Source: Prionace glauca (lineage: Eukaryota > Chordata > Chondrichthyes > Carcharhiniformes > Carcharhinidae). From it: DNA of 64,000 bases. Below are positions 1 through 11,363 of the stretch, piece after piece; positions within the stretch are counted from its first letter, which is position 1; every line of letters starts with the position of its first letter. A model generated the notes under the pieces. The model was not told the DNA's origin. It did no database searches and saw only the letters and a list, made by a program, of their open reading frames with translations. The stretch covers positions 7,003,432 through 7,067,431 of the forward strand of contig CM075760.1 of assembly GCA_037974335.1 (NCBI GenBank). Direction: 5' to 3'. The translations under genes and the position numbers were made by a program.

Positions 1-964
1 CTGTTTCAGAGAGAAATAAAACGAAATCGCCGCAGAACGAGTGTTGACAGTTAGGTTATGTTTGAATATATATATATATATGTATATTCTGTAATTTGTA
101 TTGTTACCTTCGAAATTATTTTTCACTTTCGGATGTCTTCATCTGCCTATGCCTAAGCTTTGTAATTCCCTCCCTAAATCTCCTTATTTCACTTTCCTCG
201 TCTAAGTCAATCCATAAAACTGTCCCTGTATTGGCCATCCTTTCAGTCACCTGTTCAAATATCTCGTTGGTCAAAAGCAAGATGCTGTGGGTGCCCGAGA
301 TCCGAACAGAAAATGCTAGAAACACTCGTGGATCATTCATAAGTGGAATGGTTTTCGGCTCTCTGCCCCCGCCTCTCCCCCTGCCTCCCTCTCTCTCTCT
401 CCCTCTCTCTCGCACACACATTTGTTGTAGACATGTACAGCAAGACACTGGGCCTTGTATCTTTATTTACTGCATGCGACTCATTTGAATCATTATTGCA
501 ATCGATCTTATATTTGTTTATATTACATAACACACCATTCCATTTATTATTATATGATAACATGCCGTGAGAAATGCTACAAATCATCATTTCTGAATTC
601 TTGTTCAGCCAAGAGGCCATTTCTGCTCCATTAGGCTCCATCTCAGATATGATTGTGTTCGGCTCTGTGTCATGCGCTGCTGAACTTTGTACGATATTGG
701 ACACTAATAATAAAGCCAACACTGTCTCAGTAACAGGCTTTCTGTAAAATGCGTTTGCCAGATAGAAAAAAAAAATGACAGAACGAGGTGAAAAGATGGA
801 AATTAGCTTTAAAAATGTAATGGGGTTCGAAGAATGTGTTTCGTCTTGTTAATAACTATTGGGTGTTGTTCATCATGTTTAATTGCTCTCGCATTTCCTG
901 GAATATTTTATTGAAAGTTTGGGATGAAACTTGTAACATCCTCTTGTTCAAAAGAGATTGAGGA
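1..964. other. Left edge, no gene recognised
   Basis: I see no exon-like coding signal here. A pyrimidine (CT)n tract lies at about 385-412, and open frames crossing it are low-complexity. A short (TA)n run lies near 67-80. The rest is AT-rich and unassigned. Confidence 0.5.
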
Positions 965-1195
965 ACAGAATGAATGTATGTCACATTGCACTGCAAATGG
1001 ACACTAAAGGACAATTCAACATGGCCACTCCAACTAACCTGTACATCTTTGGACTGTAGGAAGAAAGCAGTAAACCTGGAGGAAACCCACGCACATACGG
1101 GGTGAATGTGTAAACACCACACAGTTACACAAGGCTTATATGGAACCTGTGTCCCTAACAGTGTGAGGTACCAGTGCTAATCACTGTGTAAATAA
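965..1195 (-). mobile_element. tRNA-derived SINE, degraded
   Basis: Read on the minus strand this carries the body shared by several SINEs in this window: a block like GTGGGTTTCCTCC, the phrase CAGTCCAAAGATGT and a run like TTGGCCATG, preceded by a decayed tRNA-like head with a T-arm-like sequence. It is diverged, so it is an old insertion. The family name (HE1-like elasmobranch SINE) is recalled from memory, not searched. Confidence 0.6.
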
Positions 1196-1199
1196 TTGC

Positions 1200-2325
1200 T
1201 ATTAATTTTAAGCATGATATTGTAATTTATTCAGTATTACACATTCTATGTCTCAGTCAATAAATAAAGTTAATAAATGGCCCTGGACGCTCTTGAGTGT
1301 GATGTACACCTGGTCATTCCGCTGCCAAGGCAATGCATCTTTCAAATGATTCACTGAACTTCTCTCTTTCTCTGTCTCACACTGAACCTAAATCAGATAA
1401 CCTCTCTCCTCTCTCTCAGTCTCCATTAACTCACACAGGTTCCCAGGAGACGGATCTGACTCCAAGACTATTTCTTTCTTCTTCCTTAAGGCACCTTGTG
1501 ACTGAAAAGATAAAGCACAAAAATCTCAGGAGAGGTAAATTCATTGTAGGAACTTAACCATTTCACTCAATTAACCTCTCTCCTCTATTTCTCACACACA
1601 ACACTTTCTATTTCGGAATACCTCTGCGGATAAAAATGTTGCTTTAATTTTCCCCCTTTTCCCTCAATGGTAACCTTCAGTCCATCTTCCCTTCAATTAA
1701 TCTGTTTAAACCCCAAATATGGCCATTTTCTTGAATCATTAATATGGGAATGGGGGTGACTGTAATGCTGAGACCGGCAGCAATCTGTGTGACTGTTCTT
1801 GATGCTTTCAGAGTGAGTTCACCCTCACAGGCAGGAAGACTGTTCACGGTGATAACATCAAACTGGCCCCGGTTGTTTCATTCTCAGGTAACACAACTTC
1901 CTGTTTCTCTGCTGCCGGTTCCAAACCGCACATCTCACTTCCGAGCAGAAAATAAATCCAGAGACCACAATCTGGTGAGAACATCTGTCAGTGCGGCATA
2001 TACCTGCCCACAGAGTCAGGGCAGAGTCAGACAGGTCACATTGCGGTGACATTTACAAATGAGCCTGGTGTGATCTGGTTAAAGTTTCCATTCCCGGACA
2101 TAACTGGATGGTCAGTGGATCAATCACTGAACTCCCCCGGGATCTGTGAAGGGAGGGAATGATAGCTGTTATCTTTCGTTGTTTGATCATTTTCTCTCCA
2201 TCTGCTATTTATTTTTGTTCCTCAGCTTTTATCTGTCAGCCCCCCCCCCCCCCCCCGGTTTGCTTTCTCCTAACTCTCCCGCTGTCTCTATCTCCTTGCC
2301 AGTCTTTTCAACACATTTATTAGTG
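1200..2325. other. No gene recognised; poly-C tract
   Basis: This unassigned stretch has CT-rich segments (1360-1420, 1560-1600). A homopolymer C run of about 17 bases lies at 2240-2256. Open frames are short and show no domain I can recognise. Confidence 0.4.
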
Positions 2326-2788
2326 TTCATAAGAACATAAGAAATAGGAGCAGGAGTAGGCCATCTAGCCCTTCGAGCCTTCCCCGCCATTCAATAAGAT
2401 CATGGCTGATCTGTCGCTGCTCAGTTCCACTTTCCCGCCCTCTCCCCATAACCCTTAATCCCCTCTCTTATCAAAAACTCATCAACCCGCGTCTTAAAAA
2501 TATTCAGCGAGGCAGTCTCCACCACTTCAACGGGCAGAGAATTGCAGAGATTCACCACCCTTTGAGTGAAGAAATTCCTCCTCAATTCTGTTCTAAACCG
2601 CCCCCCTTTTATCTTGAGGCTGTGCCCCCTAGTCCTACTGTCTTTTTTGAGCGGGAAGAGTCTCTCCACCTCTATCCTATCCATCCCATTCATCATCTTA
2701 TACGTCTCAATGAGATCTCCCCTCATTCTTCTAAACTCTAACGAGTACAAGCCCAGTTTATTCAGCCTCTCCTCATAGCTCAACCCCC
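2326..2788 (-). mobile_element. CR1-type LINE, 3' fragment (family A)
   Basis: On the minus strand this encodes the C-terminal part of a LINE ORF2 (YEERLNKLGLYSLEFRRMRG, then FFTQRVVNL...SLPVEVVE), followed by a 3' tail ending in ATGTTCTTATG-type repeats. It is one of four copies of this family here (also 23.1-24.0, 29.9-30.4 and 48.5-49.9 kb). The 5' side is cut at about 2788, as expected of a 5'-truncated LINE. Assignment to the CR1 group rests on the resemblance of the YEERL...RRRLRGDLI block to vertebrate CR1 proteins. Confidence 0.85.
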
Positions 2789-3343
2789 TTTGCTAGAAGT
2801 TGCTGTACACCTTCAGAATGCTGGTTAGCAGTGCTTTGCGTCTGTTGCATTTTAGACCATGTTCTAGTTGTAATGGGATTATTTGATTTGCTGATTGTAT
2901 CATCATCATGATTTGACATCTGTTTCATTGCATTGTCATGCCATTTGGTGTTCATAATCATGAAGTTGTGATTGGGTTAATTAAAAGGAGAATCTTTCAA
3001 CTGGGGGACGGTCAGCAACCAATGGGCACAAATTTATTTTATTGAGCAGCGAGACAGAAAGATAAGTGTTTTCTTTTACACAGGAGTTGTGATGAACTGG
3101 AATGAACAGCTTGGAAGGGTGATGGAATTAGATTTCACAGAAACTTTGGAAAATAAATTCGATATCTCCTTCATGGGGTGAAGTTTTAAAGGATTCTCGA
3201 GAATGGGAAAATTTTAAGGTTCATCTATATCAGTGTCCCAGCATCCTTTTTGTGTCTCTCCCTGTCCTTCATTAAAACGGAATAAAATGAAATATTTATA
3301 CAACTGTCGCCTTGTGCTAATCTTATCTTTTGACAGCACCTGT
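2789..3343. other. No gene recognised
   Basis: AT-rich sequence without recognisable coding potential. Part of 3000-3180 faintly recalls an old LINE 3' region (a phrase like GGGCACAAATTT and a stretch like GAACAGCTTGGAAGGGTGATGG), but it is too diverged to assign. Confidence 0.35.
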
Positions 3344-3595
3344 GTGTTGTGTGTGTGAGTGTGTGCGTGTGTGTATGTGTGTGTGAGTGTGTGTTTGTGT
3401 ATGTGTGTGTGTTTGTGTGTGTTTATGTTTGTGCGTGTTTGTGTGTGTTTGTGTGTGTTTGTGTTTGTGTGTTTTTGTGTGTGTGTGTATGTGTGGGTTT
3501 GTGTGTGTGGGTGTGTGGGTGTGGGTGTGTGTGTGTGTGCGTGGGTGTGTGTGTGTGGGTGTGGGTGTGTGTGTGTGGATGTGTGTGTGTGTGTA
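3344..3595. repeat. (TG)n microsatellite, interrupted
   Basis: About 250 bp of TG dinucleotides broken by TTTG, TGGG and TATG variants. The long C/V-rich or H/T-rich open frames over it are artefacts of the repeat, not genes. Confidence 0.95.
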
Positions 3596-3908
3596 ATAGC
3601 CAGGACCCATTCCGAAAGTCGATTCTATTTACAAAACATCACTTTGAACAGATGAGCATCGGATCAAACTTTTTTTTTAGGAAAAACACAATAATCCTGA
3701 ACATTTATTGCACTGCTTTTCTCCCTCCGATGAGGGTTTCATAGTTCGTCGTTTCAGTCCTCGTGAATACAAGCCTCAGTCAGGTGGAGTCAGTCACTCT
3801 TGCGGTTGTGGTAGGGTTTCCAATCCGTGTTTGCCACACAAATCCCTGCCTCACTCCTCATGACAAAGAAACCTGCTCTCAGGCCCCAGAAATGATTCCT
3901 TCCTTATA

Positions 3909-5075
3909 TCAGGTCCCAGTCTGACTCCGGGCCCAGCTGTCTCTGTCAGTGATACACTGGGGCCAGACATTCACATTGTAATGTTCTAATTCTCAGGTCC
4001 CAGTCTGACTCCGGGCCCAGCTGTCTCTGTCAGTGATACACTGGGGCCAGACATTCACATTGTAATGTTCTAATTCACAGGTTCCAGCCTGACTCCGGGC
4101 CCAGCTGTCTCTGTCAGTGATACACTGGGGCCAGTCATTCACATTGTAATGTTCTAATTCTCAGGTTCCAGCCTGACTCCGGGCCCACCTGTCTCTGTCA
4201 GTGATACACTGGAGCCAGTCATTCACATTGTAATGTTCTAATTCTCAGGTCCCAGTCTGACTCCGGGCCCAGCTGTCTCTGTCAGTGATACACTGGGGCC
4301 AGTCATTCACATTGTAATGTTCTAATTCTCAGGTCCCAGTCTGAATCCGGGCCCAGCTATCTCTGTCAGTGATACACTGGAGCCGGTCATTCACATTGTA
4401 ATGTTCTAATTCTCAGGATCCAGTCTGACTCCGGGCCCAGCTGTCTCTGTTAGTGATACACTGGGGCCAGTCATTCACACTGTAATGTTCTAATTCTCAG
4501 GTTCCAGTCTGACTCCGGGCCCAGCTGTCTCTGTCAGTGATACACTGGGGCCGGTCATTCACATTGCAATGTTCTAATTCTCAGGTCCCAGCCTGACTCC
4601 GGGCCCACCTGTCTCTGTTAGTGATACACTGGGGCCAGTCATTCACATTGTAATGTTCTAATTCTCAGGTCCCAGTCTGACTCCGGGCCCAGCTGTCTCT
4701 GTCAGTGATACACTGGGGCCAGTCATTCACATTGTAATGTTCTAATTCTCAGGTTCCAGTCTGACTCCGGGCCCAGCTGTCTCTGTCAGTGATACACTGG
4801 GGCCAGTCATTCACATTGTAATGTTCTAATTCTCAGGTCCCAGTCTGACTCCGGGCCCAGTGTCTCTGTCAGTGATACACTGGGGCCAGTCATTCACATT
4901 GTAATGTTCTAATTCTCAGATCCCAGTCTGACTCCGGGCCCAGTGTCTCTGTCAGTGATACACTGGGGCCAGTCATTCACATTGTAATGTTCTAATTCTC
5001 AGATCCCAGTCTGACTCCGGGCCCAGCTGTCTCTGTCAGTGATACACTGAAGCCGGTTATTCAAATTATAATGTT
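3909..5075. repeat. 84-bp tandem satellite, about 14 copies
   Basis: A head-to-tail array with a unit of about 84 bp. Each unit contains CCCAGTCTGACTCCGGGCCC, then CTGTCAGTGATACACTGG, then CATTGTAATGTTCTAATT. Units differ by a few substitutions, for example CAG/CAC after GGGCCC, and two adjacent units share a small deletion in CCCAGCTGTC (about 4857-4945). The last unit, near 5040-5075, is the most diverged. No open frame runs through it. Confidence 0.95.
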
Positions 5076-5397
5076 TTAATTCTCTATGATTATTTTTGGA
5101 AACCGTCACCCAATCCATTGTGAATTAGAACCTGCATCAGATTTCGCTTCATTTGACCCCTGCCTGTCATTATTGGTCAAATCACTTTCTCTCGAATGAT
5201 CACACGCACAAAAAATGTTTATTTAAATGTTATATCATGTTCTGTCTCTCCTACTCTAGAGAACTCATACGTTGGTTCACGTGATTCTCCCAGCCAGTTT
5301 ATGTCATCATTGCGCGAACATATCTGTCTATATTTGATTAGATTCTTCTTCTGTTGTTGGAGCATTATGTTTAATCATTTATAGAGTGTGGGCAGCA

Positions 5398-5490
5398 CTG
5401 ACATCTGTTGCCCTTCTCTGATTGCCCCTGACAATGTGGTGATGAGCTGCTATCTTGAACCGCTGCAGTCCTTGTTCACCAGGTGATATC
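5398..5490 (-). repeat. Dispersed repeat fragment
   Basis: A sequence running TGTTGCCCTTCTCTGATTGC and then CTTGAACCGCTGCAGTCC. It is one end of a dispersed repeat also present at 24.81-25.19 kb (plus) and 30.65-30.79 kb (minus). The family is common in shark DNA as I recall, but I cannot give its formal name. Confidence 0.6.
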
Positions 5491-5864
5491 ACTGTTTATA
5501 TCACATAAGGTCTGGCCACTCTTATGATGCACCTGATCCTGATTCATCGCATTACGTAGACTGTACAATCTATACACAGTAGAAAATATTTAAGATGGTT
5601 ACCATGGAATTGGTGAAGGTAACGGTTAAACTGAAATATTGTTCCTTATCTGGAGAGTGGCAGATGTTTCAATCCTTTGCATCAATAGAAATAAGAAGTC
5701 TGAGAATTACAGGTGTAATTATCTCCTGTCGGCTATATATCCAGGGTCATTTTCACCATCATTTTCACAAATCAGCACACAATTGAGTCGTACATCAGGA
5801 AGTTTATTGAGACACTGAGAAGATCAAGTTTCGTAATCTCCTCGTCATTCCAGATGTGATTTAT

Positions 5865-6560
5865 CCATTTTCCAACAGATCTCTAAAGACAGATAAGTTA
5901 ACGCCAGGAACAAAACAGTGAGGCTGTAATCATGCTTAACGCATGAGCAAACAACAGTATGGTTGTCAATAAATAGGTACATATTAAATGCTCTTCAGGC
6001 GAAATACATGAACTCTGGTGTTTTCATGCATTCATGGAAGGCAGAGATGGGCTGAAGGTTATGATTGGGAAAACTGAAGGGGAATTGCTAAAAGAGATCA
6101 TTTCTCCAAAGGTGCGTATTAGAAAATAGAATATTTGAAATAAATAAGCACGCAAATGTCTGTGATGTTTCTTGGACATAGAACCATCGAATTCCTACAG
6201 TTCAGAAACACAAATCTTGTCCACCGAGTCTGTGTCCCACCCAGCTTCTCCCCTCTGCCCTATCCCCGTTAGCCCCACACAGTTACCATGGCTAATCCAC
6301 ATATTCTAAGGGAAAATAACGGGCAACTTTGCATGGTCAATTCAACTAATATGATCTGTTGTAATATAAACAAGGGACGGGTTTTATGCAGTGATACGGA
6401 GACAGTCGAGTGCACAAGATATCGATACAGCACCTGTACTAATATGAATGCAGACTGGGCCCAGTTCAGTCATTATTGAGAGAGAGTATGCAGTATATTT
6501 CTAACCAGCGTGGTGTTTTCTGATATAATCAGAGATATGCCAGACTCAGTTTTGACAAAG
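5865..6560. repeat. Segmental duplicate, copy 1
   Basis: This block is closely similar to 13273-13970 in the same orientation. Shared landmarks are TTTTCCAACAGATCT, GACAGATAAGT, a run like GTTGTCAATAAAT, and a SINE remnant around 6213-6345 (TACCATGGCTAATCCACAT). The SINE remnant is in both copies at the same place, so it was there before the duplication. In copy 2 this block lies just upstream of the minus-strand receptor gene. No receptor sequence is visible beside copy 1. Confidence 0.8.
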
Positions 6561-7330
6561 ACATGGTCTATCCTAATATATGCAGAGACAATGTGCGCTG
6601 TAATTTAAACTGAGACTGCTTCCAGCGTATCAGCGCTATCAGAAAATAGGGACATGATCTGGTGTGACATAAACAGAGATGTGGCCCAGTGGAATAACAA
6701 GTGAGACAATACAGAGTAAAACAAAATTTGAGAAATGATAATGTGTAAAGTGAACAAAGGTATAATGTGGCGCATTAATTATGGAGACAGCGCAATAAAA
6801 CTGTCCCCTCGTGTAATTTTGTCTGATTCTGGCCATTGTAACATATAAACTGAGACAAATCCGATGCAGTAATTCCAAACCAAACCTTTAGGTCGATGTA
6901 AACTTTGACGGGGCAATTGCAGAAATAAATAATTCATGTAACAGAATAATTAGAGACAGGATATTATTCAATATAAACAGGGAGGCGGACTAGTGCAGCA
7001 GTGATTGAGAGGCTGTCCATGTTTCTTTATAAGTGGCAGGTTCCAACAATGTAATAACTGAGACAGAGCCTGGTGTAATGCAAACAGTAACATGTCCCGG
7101 TGCATTATCAGGAGTGAGAGGGTCCAGTGAAGTAACAGCGGAGATATGGAGTTTCATGACATTAGGCGAGAATTAATTCCGTGCTGTCATAACTGTCAGA
7201 ATGAATGGGGCAATGAGGCTTGGTGCAGTATTGTAACAACTGGGATTTTGCTGAGTGCAGAATCAACTGAGAATTATTGCCAGATAATCAGAAATATCAT
7301 TTCGTGACAGAGAAACTGGGTCACGTTTAG
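6350..7330. repeat. Very degraded tandem repeat
   Basis: Motifs such as ATAAACAGAGA, GTGTAAT or GTGCAGTA, and TAACTGAGAC recur loosely every 40-50 bp. This suggests an ancient minisatellite. The period is irregular and I cannot define a unit with certainty. The left part overlaps the segmental duplicate. Confidence 0.35.
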
Positions 7331-7879
7331 GATGGACAAAGACTGAGTCTACTACAGAAATAACTGAGATGATCATCTGTGTCGTGTCGTACCAAAAAGC
7401 ACAGTTTCACTGCCATCTCCTGGACGACCTTTGCTATTGCAGGTGTTGTGAAATGCTGATTTCAGTTGCGGTTTCCTTTTCTTTGGTGAGCTGTATATCC
7501 AGCTGGTAAGGCCAGCATATATTGGCAATCACTAATACATTGAATTTACTGGTTTTCTAGACATCATAGAAGGCACGTAATCGCCAAACAAGTGTGCGCC
7601 TGGAGTCACCTCTGGGCTAAACTGGGGAATGATGGAAGGTTTTCCTTTCGGCAGAATGTTAGAGAATCTGATATATTTCTTGTCATGGCCGCAATTACGG
7701 AAACGATCTTTAAATTCAAAACTGTAATTGCATTTTAGAACCTTTTGTAGTTGGATTTGAATATATATCTTGAGAAATTTGCCTACCCTCGGAATTACTT
7801 TCGCAGAGACGTTACCTCTGTGCTACTATCTTCCTTTCAACATTGATAAAGTATTTACAGCAGAGAAGAAGGCCATTTT
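7331..7879. other. No gene recognised
   Basis: AT-rich sequence with no recognisable exon, RNA gene or element. Confidence 0.4.
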
Positions 7880-9045
7880 GAAGCGTCATGTGTGTGTTGG
7901 CCCTCGAAAGGAGCAATTTATCCAATAACACTCTGTACCCCACAGTCCAGCATTTTGTTCATTTTCAGACAATTATCCAATTCCATTTTGAACCCATTAA
8001 TTGGCTCTGCCTGCACCACACTCTCAAACAGCACATTCCAGATCTGGATCACTCACTGTCTGACAATGTTTTTCCTGATGTCTCCATGTTTCTTCCATCA
8101 ATTTACTACAACCCGCGCCCTCTGTGTCAAGATCTTTCTGTCATTGACCAGTTTCTCTCTATCTACTCTATTAAGACCCCTCAGGATTTTGAATGTCTCA
8201 TTAAAGTCACATCAGCAACTTTCTGTCAAGGAAATTAGTCCGATCCTCTCCAAAATATTTTCGTCACCGAAGTTTCTGATCTCTGGAATTATTCTCGTGT
8301 TTTTCTTCCCTGCTTCCAGCCTATTGACTTTACATCCTGCCTTACGTTCGGTGCCCAAAATTGGAACGATTTTTTCGGCTGACTATTTTCCATGTGTTAG
8401 CTACAAAAATAGCACAACATCCTTGCTTCTGCATTCTTTTCCCCAATAGACAAAAAAAAACCTATTCCCTTTTTCTGTTTGCCGCTGTCTGAACCTATCT
8501 TGCATCATGAATGATTTATACACATATTCACTCCAGTCCCTCGGCGTCTATATTCACTTTCATGGCCTTTTCATTATTTCCATTTTTCTCTTCAAATTCT
8601 GCTGAACAAAACTAATCATGGAACTTTTCTCTGCAATAGGATAAATATGCAAATTACTCATCCATTCCACCAATTAGTTCTTTTTTTGCGTTCTGAAGTT
8701 CTGAATGATCTACTGATGGTTGGCAATGTTTCCAAGTTTTGGATCGTTCACAGATTTTGAAAGGCTGGCCTCCACTTCAAGCTCTCGGGCATTACTATGT
8801 CGTGAATTTCAATGTTCATATAACCTTTTCCTGGCAACATGACTGCAAGATTTGTTCTACTCCAAAAAAACAGCTACGAATTGTTTCCTGGCACTCAGGC
8901 AATTTCCTATCCATGTCGCTCCTATCCATTTTATTCTCTGATCTCCACAGTTACTCACAAGGCTGCGGTGCAGCACAGTATCACATGACTTTTGGAAGCC
9001 TATTAAGAGAAATACACTCACAAACTATCTGTTACTCAGCATAAA
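7880..9045 (-). mobile_element. Old CR1-like LINE, heavily diverged
   Basis: Read on the minus strand, 7900-8380 follows the order of a CR1-type ORF2 C-terminus and the upstream reverse transcriptase linker, and 8460-9045 continues into more degraded RT-like sequence. Reading frames are broken throughout. The two plus-strand open frames over it are antisense shadows. It belongs to an older family than copies A and B. Confidence 0.6.
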
Positions 9046-9109
9046 ACTCAAACAAGTTAATTAAACTGGATCTGACCTGAACAAATACATTCTGGCTGAA
9101 TTTGTGAAG

Positions 9110-9590
9110 AAACATATAATTGGGATGATTTCTGCAGTGATGAAGAGAGTGAAGATATAAATGCTAAATGTGCCAAAGGCACAAAGATAGATCGGAAATT
9201 TGGCCGTTGGCGAGGGCAGTGGGCATATCTAGAATATTGTGCACAGTTCTTGTCTCCTTATCTTAAAACAAAGTTAATGTGTTAAAATAATAGTTCAGAG
9301 GAGTTTCACTAAACCATTGCCAGCTATGTTTGGGTTATCTTATGAGAAAAGGTTAGTGACGTCAGGTTTGTACCCAGAGAGTTCAAAAGAGTAAGAGGCA
9401 AATTGACTGAAACCTTCAAAACTCTAAGTGGTGCTAACAGTGTGGATGTTGAACGGAAGTTTACTCTTGTCCAGTGTGTGGCTGTATTGGGTGTGTCTCT
9501 GAGTGCAGATATTTTGGGTCCGGTTTCTGCGCCTGTTTCCAATGCTGTACGGTCCACGGGAGGGCGGTCTCCGATCACTTATCCAACGTA
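9110..9590 (+). mobile_element. Old LINE fragment (family F), copy 1
   Basis: Plus-strand LINE-like sequence with LEYCAQ-type and YEKRL-type codon patterns (around 9230-9360), followed by about 120 bp ending in GTCCACGGGAGGGCGGTCT. The same combination occurs at 51080-51640, so this is a recurring element or a duplicated segment. Confidence 0.55.
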
Positions 9591-9626
9591 AAAAGTCTGA
9601 CAACACCTGGTTGTCAGACTTTTTAC
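9588..9626. repeat. Perfect 17-bp hairpin
   Basis: Arms of 17 bp (9588-9604 and 9610-9626, 5' arm GTAAAAAGTCTGACAAC) are exact reverse complements around a 5-base loop. It lies just after the LINE F fragment. The arm contains ACAACACC, a phrase also found at the end of the Penelope-like copies at 19.5 and 50.35 kb, so it may be a relic of a terminal region of such an element. Confidence 0.9.
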
Positions 9627-11363
9627 TGTGTTTACGCCAGTCCAACGCCGGCATACCCACATCATGACACTTATCCAACATCATACTCTCCTTTTGCAGA
9701 AAATGATGATTTGCTGATACGAAAATGAGCAGAGAAAATAAATCTTATCAAATCAAATTGCATTTTTTCCGTTCTTTTGATTCAACCTTTAACTTCAATA
9801 CATTTATTTAACACCAACATCTTTATTCTGAATGAATATCTCTGAAAGAGACAACATTGAAATGCAAGCATGACTGACCAACAAAAGAACTCGAGTCACT
9901 GGAGCTATCGCTCCTGTTTTCAATCAGGAAGCAATTCCAGGTCCTCTTCGTTCATCTGCTGCACGCAATCAACAAATTGTCATTCCCTGACCCGAATTAA
10001 ACCCAGGCCGCGATGGTGAGAGGGCTGATTCCAAACAGATGGACCATTAGGGAAGATAGCGATGGAACATTTAGCCCGCCTTTCCACTTCATAATTAAAA
10101 AAAATATATACACAAGGAATATTTGTTGGGCAAAAGTCATGTCCAGAAAGAACATGAATGACTCCTTCAGCCAATGAAACACTAATTGTTGTTATCTGGA
10201 ACAAGAAATCGACAGTGAGGTGAAATAGTCTCACAGGTTTTTCATGTGATTTTTTTAATTTCCAAAACTGTCCAATCTCGTCACTGCTTATACTGTGAAA
10301 CTTACGAGGTAAACACACAACAGATTCTCGTCACTTCAAACTATCTGCTTTCCACCTCAGCATTTTGCAGATTTAAAAGCACCGTTCTTTAAAAGTTTTA
10401 GACTATCCTCATTGTACTGATTATTACCGACTTGCTGTGTATTTTATATATTGATAAAACCTGTACTTGTAATATAAACAGCAATAGACATTCTCTGCTG
10501 GTGTGGAAGCTTTGTGCGCACATACAATTCTAAACACTTCCATGCTTTCGCTGTTCTGAATTATAGAGATTATTGCGTTTGCAAACTTGGAAAATATTTT
10601 CAAATCACCTGACTCATTTCAAATTGTTTTTGTTAAATGTTAATGCAGTACATAATCTCACAGCCATAGGACTTTTACAAACCCTTATGTCTTTAATGAT
10701 ATTATACAACTGCAGTTATAGAGAAATAGAGAAAAATTGGGGCAAGTGCTATTTTCTGAATCTTTGTCAAACAGCTTACTGATATCCATATAGACGACAT
10801 CAACGGCTCGTTTCAATGCTGGGTCTGGTGCGTCCTGCTCAGCCTCCGAAGTGAGTGAGTTTCTGCAGACGGAAGCTCGCCTCTTCCACCACCAGCACTG
10901 TGGCCTGAGTTCCCTTTACTGGGAGACAATGTGGTCGAGAGGCTAAACCCGCTGTGTCTGTTTCAGGCCCTGAGTTTCTCACTGGTGGAGATGGAGAGCA
11001 GGAGCTGGAGTGCCTGGAATTCTTTCTGAAGTTCGTGGTGTGCTGGGAATTGATTTCTTTTTCTTGCAATGGTTGGGGTTTTATGGCTTGTAGATGATTG
11101 AAGCATTCCCATGGGAGGGTATCTCCCAAACAGAATTGATAGGAAACAGGCCCTGATAGGAACATCCCTCACAACCACGCGGATCCATTGCCATGATTCT
11201 TTACTAATAACCTGTCAACTGCCTTTAAGTGCCCCTCCCGGTTGATGGGAATGGCACTGGGTGTCAACTTCCACCCTTGGAAGATCAGACTTAACTTTGG
11301 GCAAAGTGATCTTCCCATGAGAAATTCTGCTTGGGGGCTTCCTGTTGTTGAAGAAGAAATCTG
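9627..11363. other. No gene recognised; scattered relics
   Basis: Mostly unassigned. About 10127-10240 is similar to 16975-17070 (shared words such as TTCAGCCAATGA and AGTGAGGTGAAAT). A short minus-strand piece at 10745-10805 resembles the LINE reverse transcriptase segment encoding VDVVYMD. 10850-11160 has moderate GC but no convincing frame. Confidence 0.4.

Noticed and set aside
3323-3744. Long C/V-rich and H/T-rich open frames
   Set aside because: Products of the TG microsatellite in several frames.
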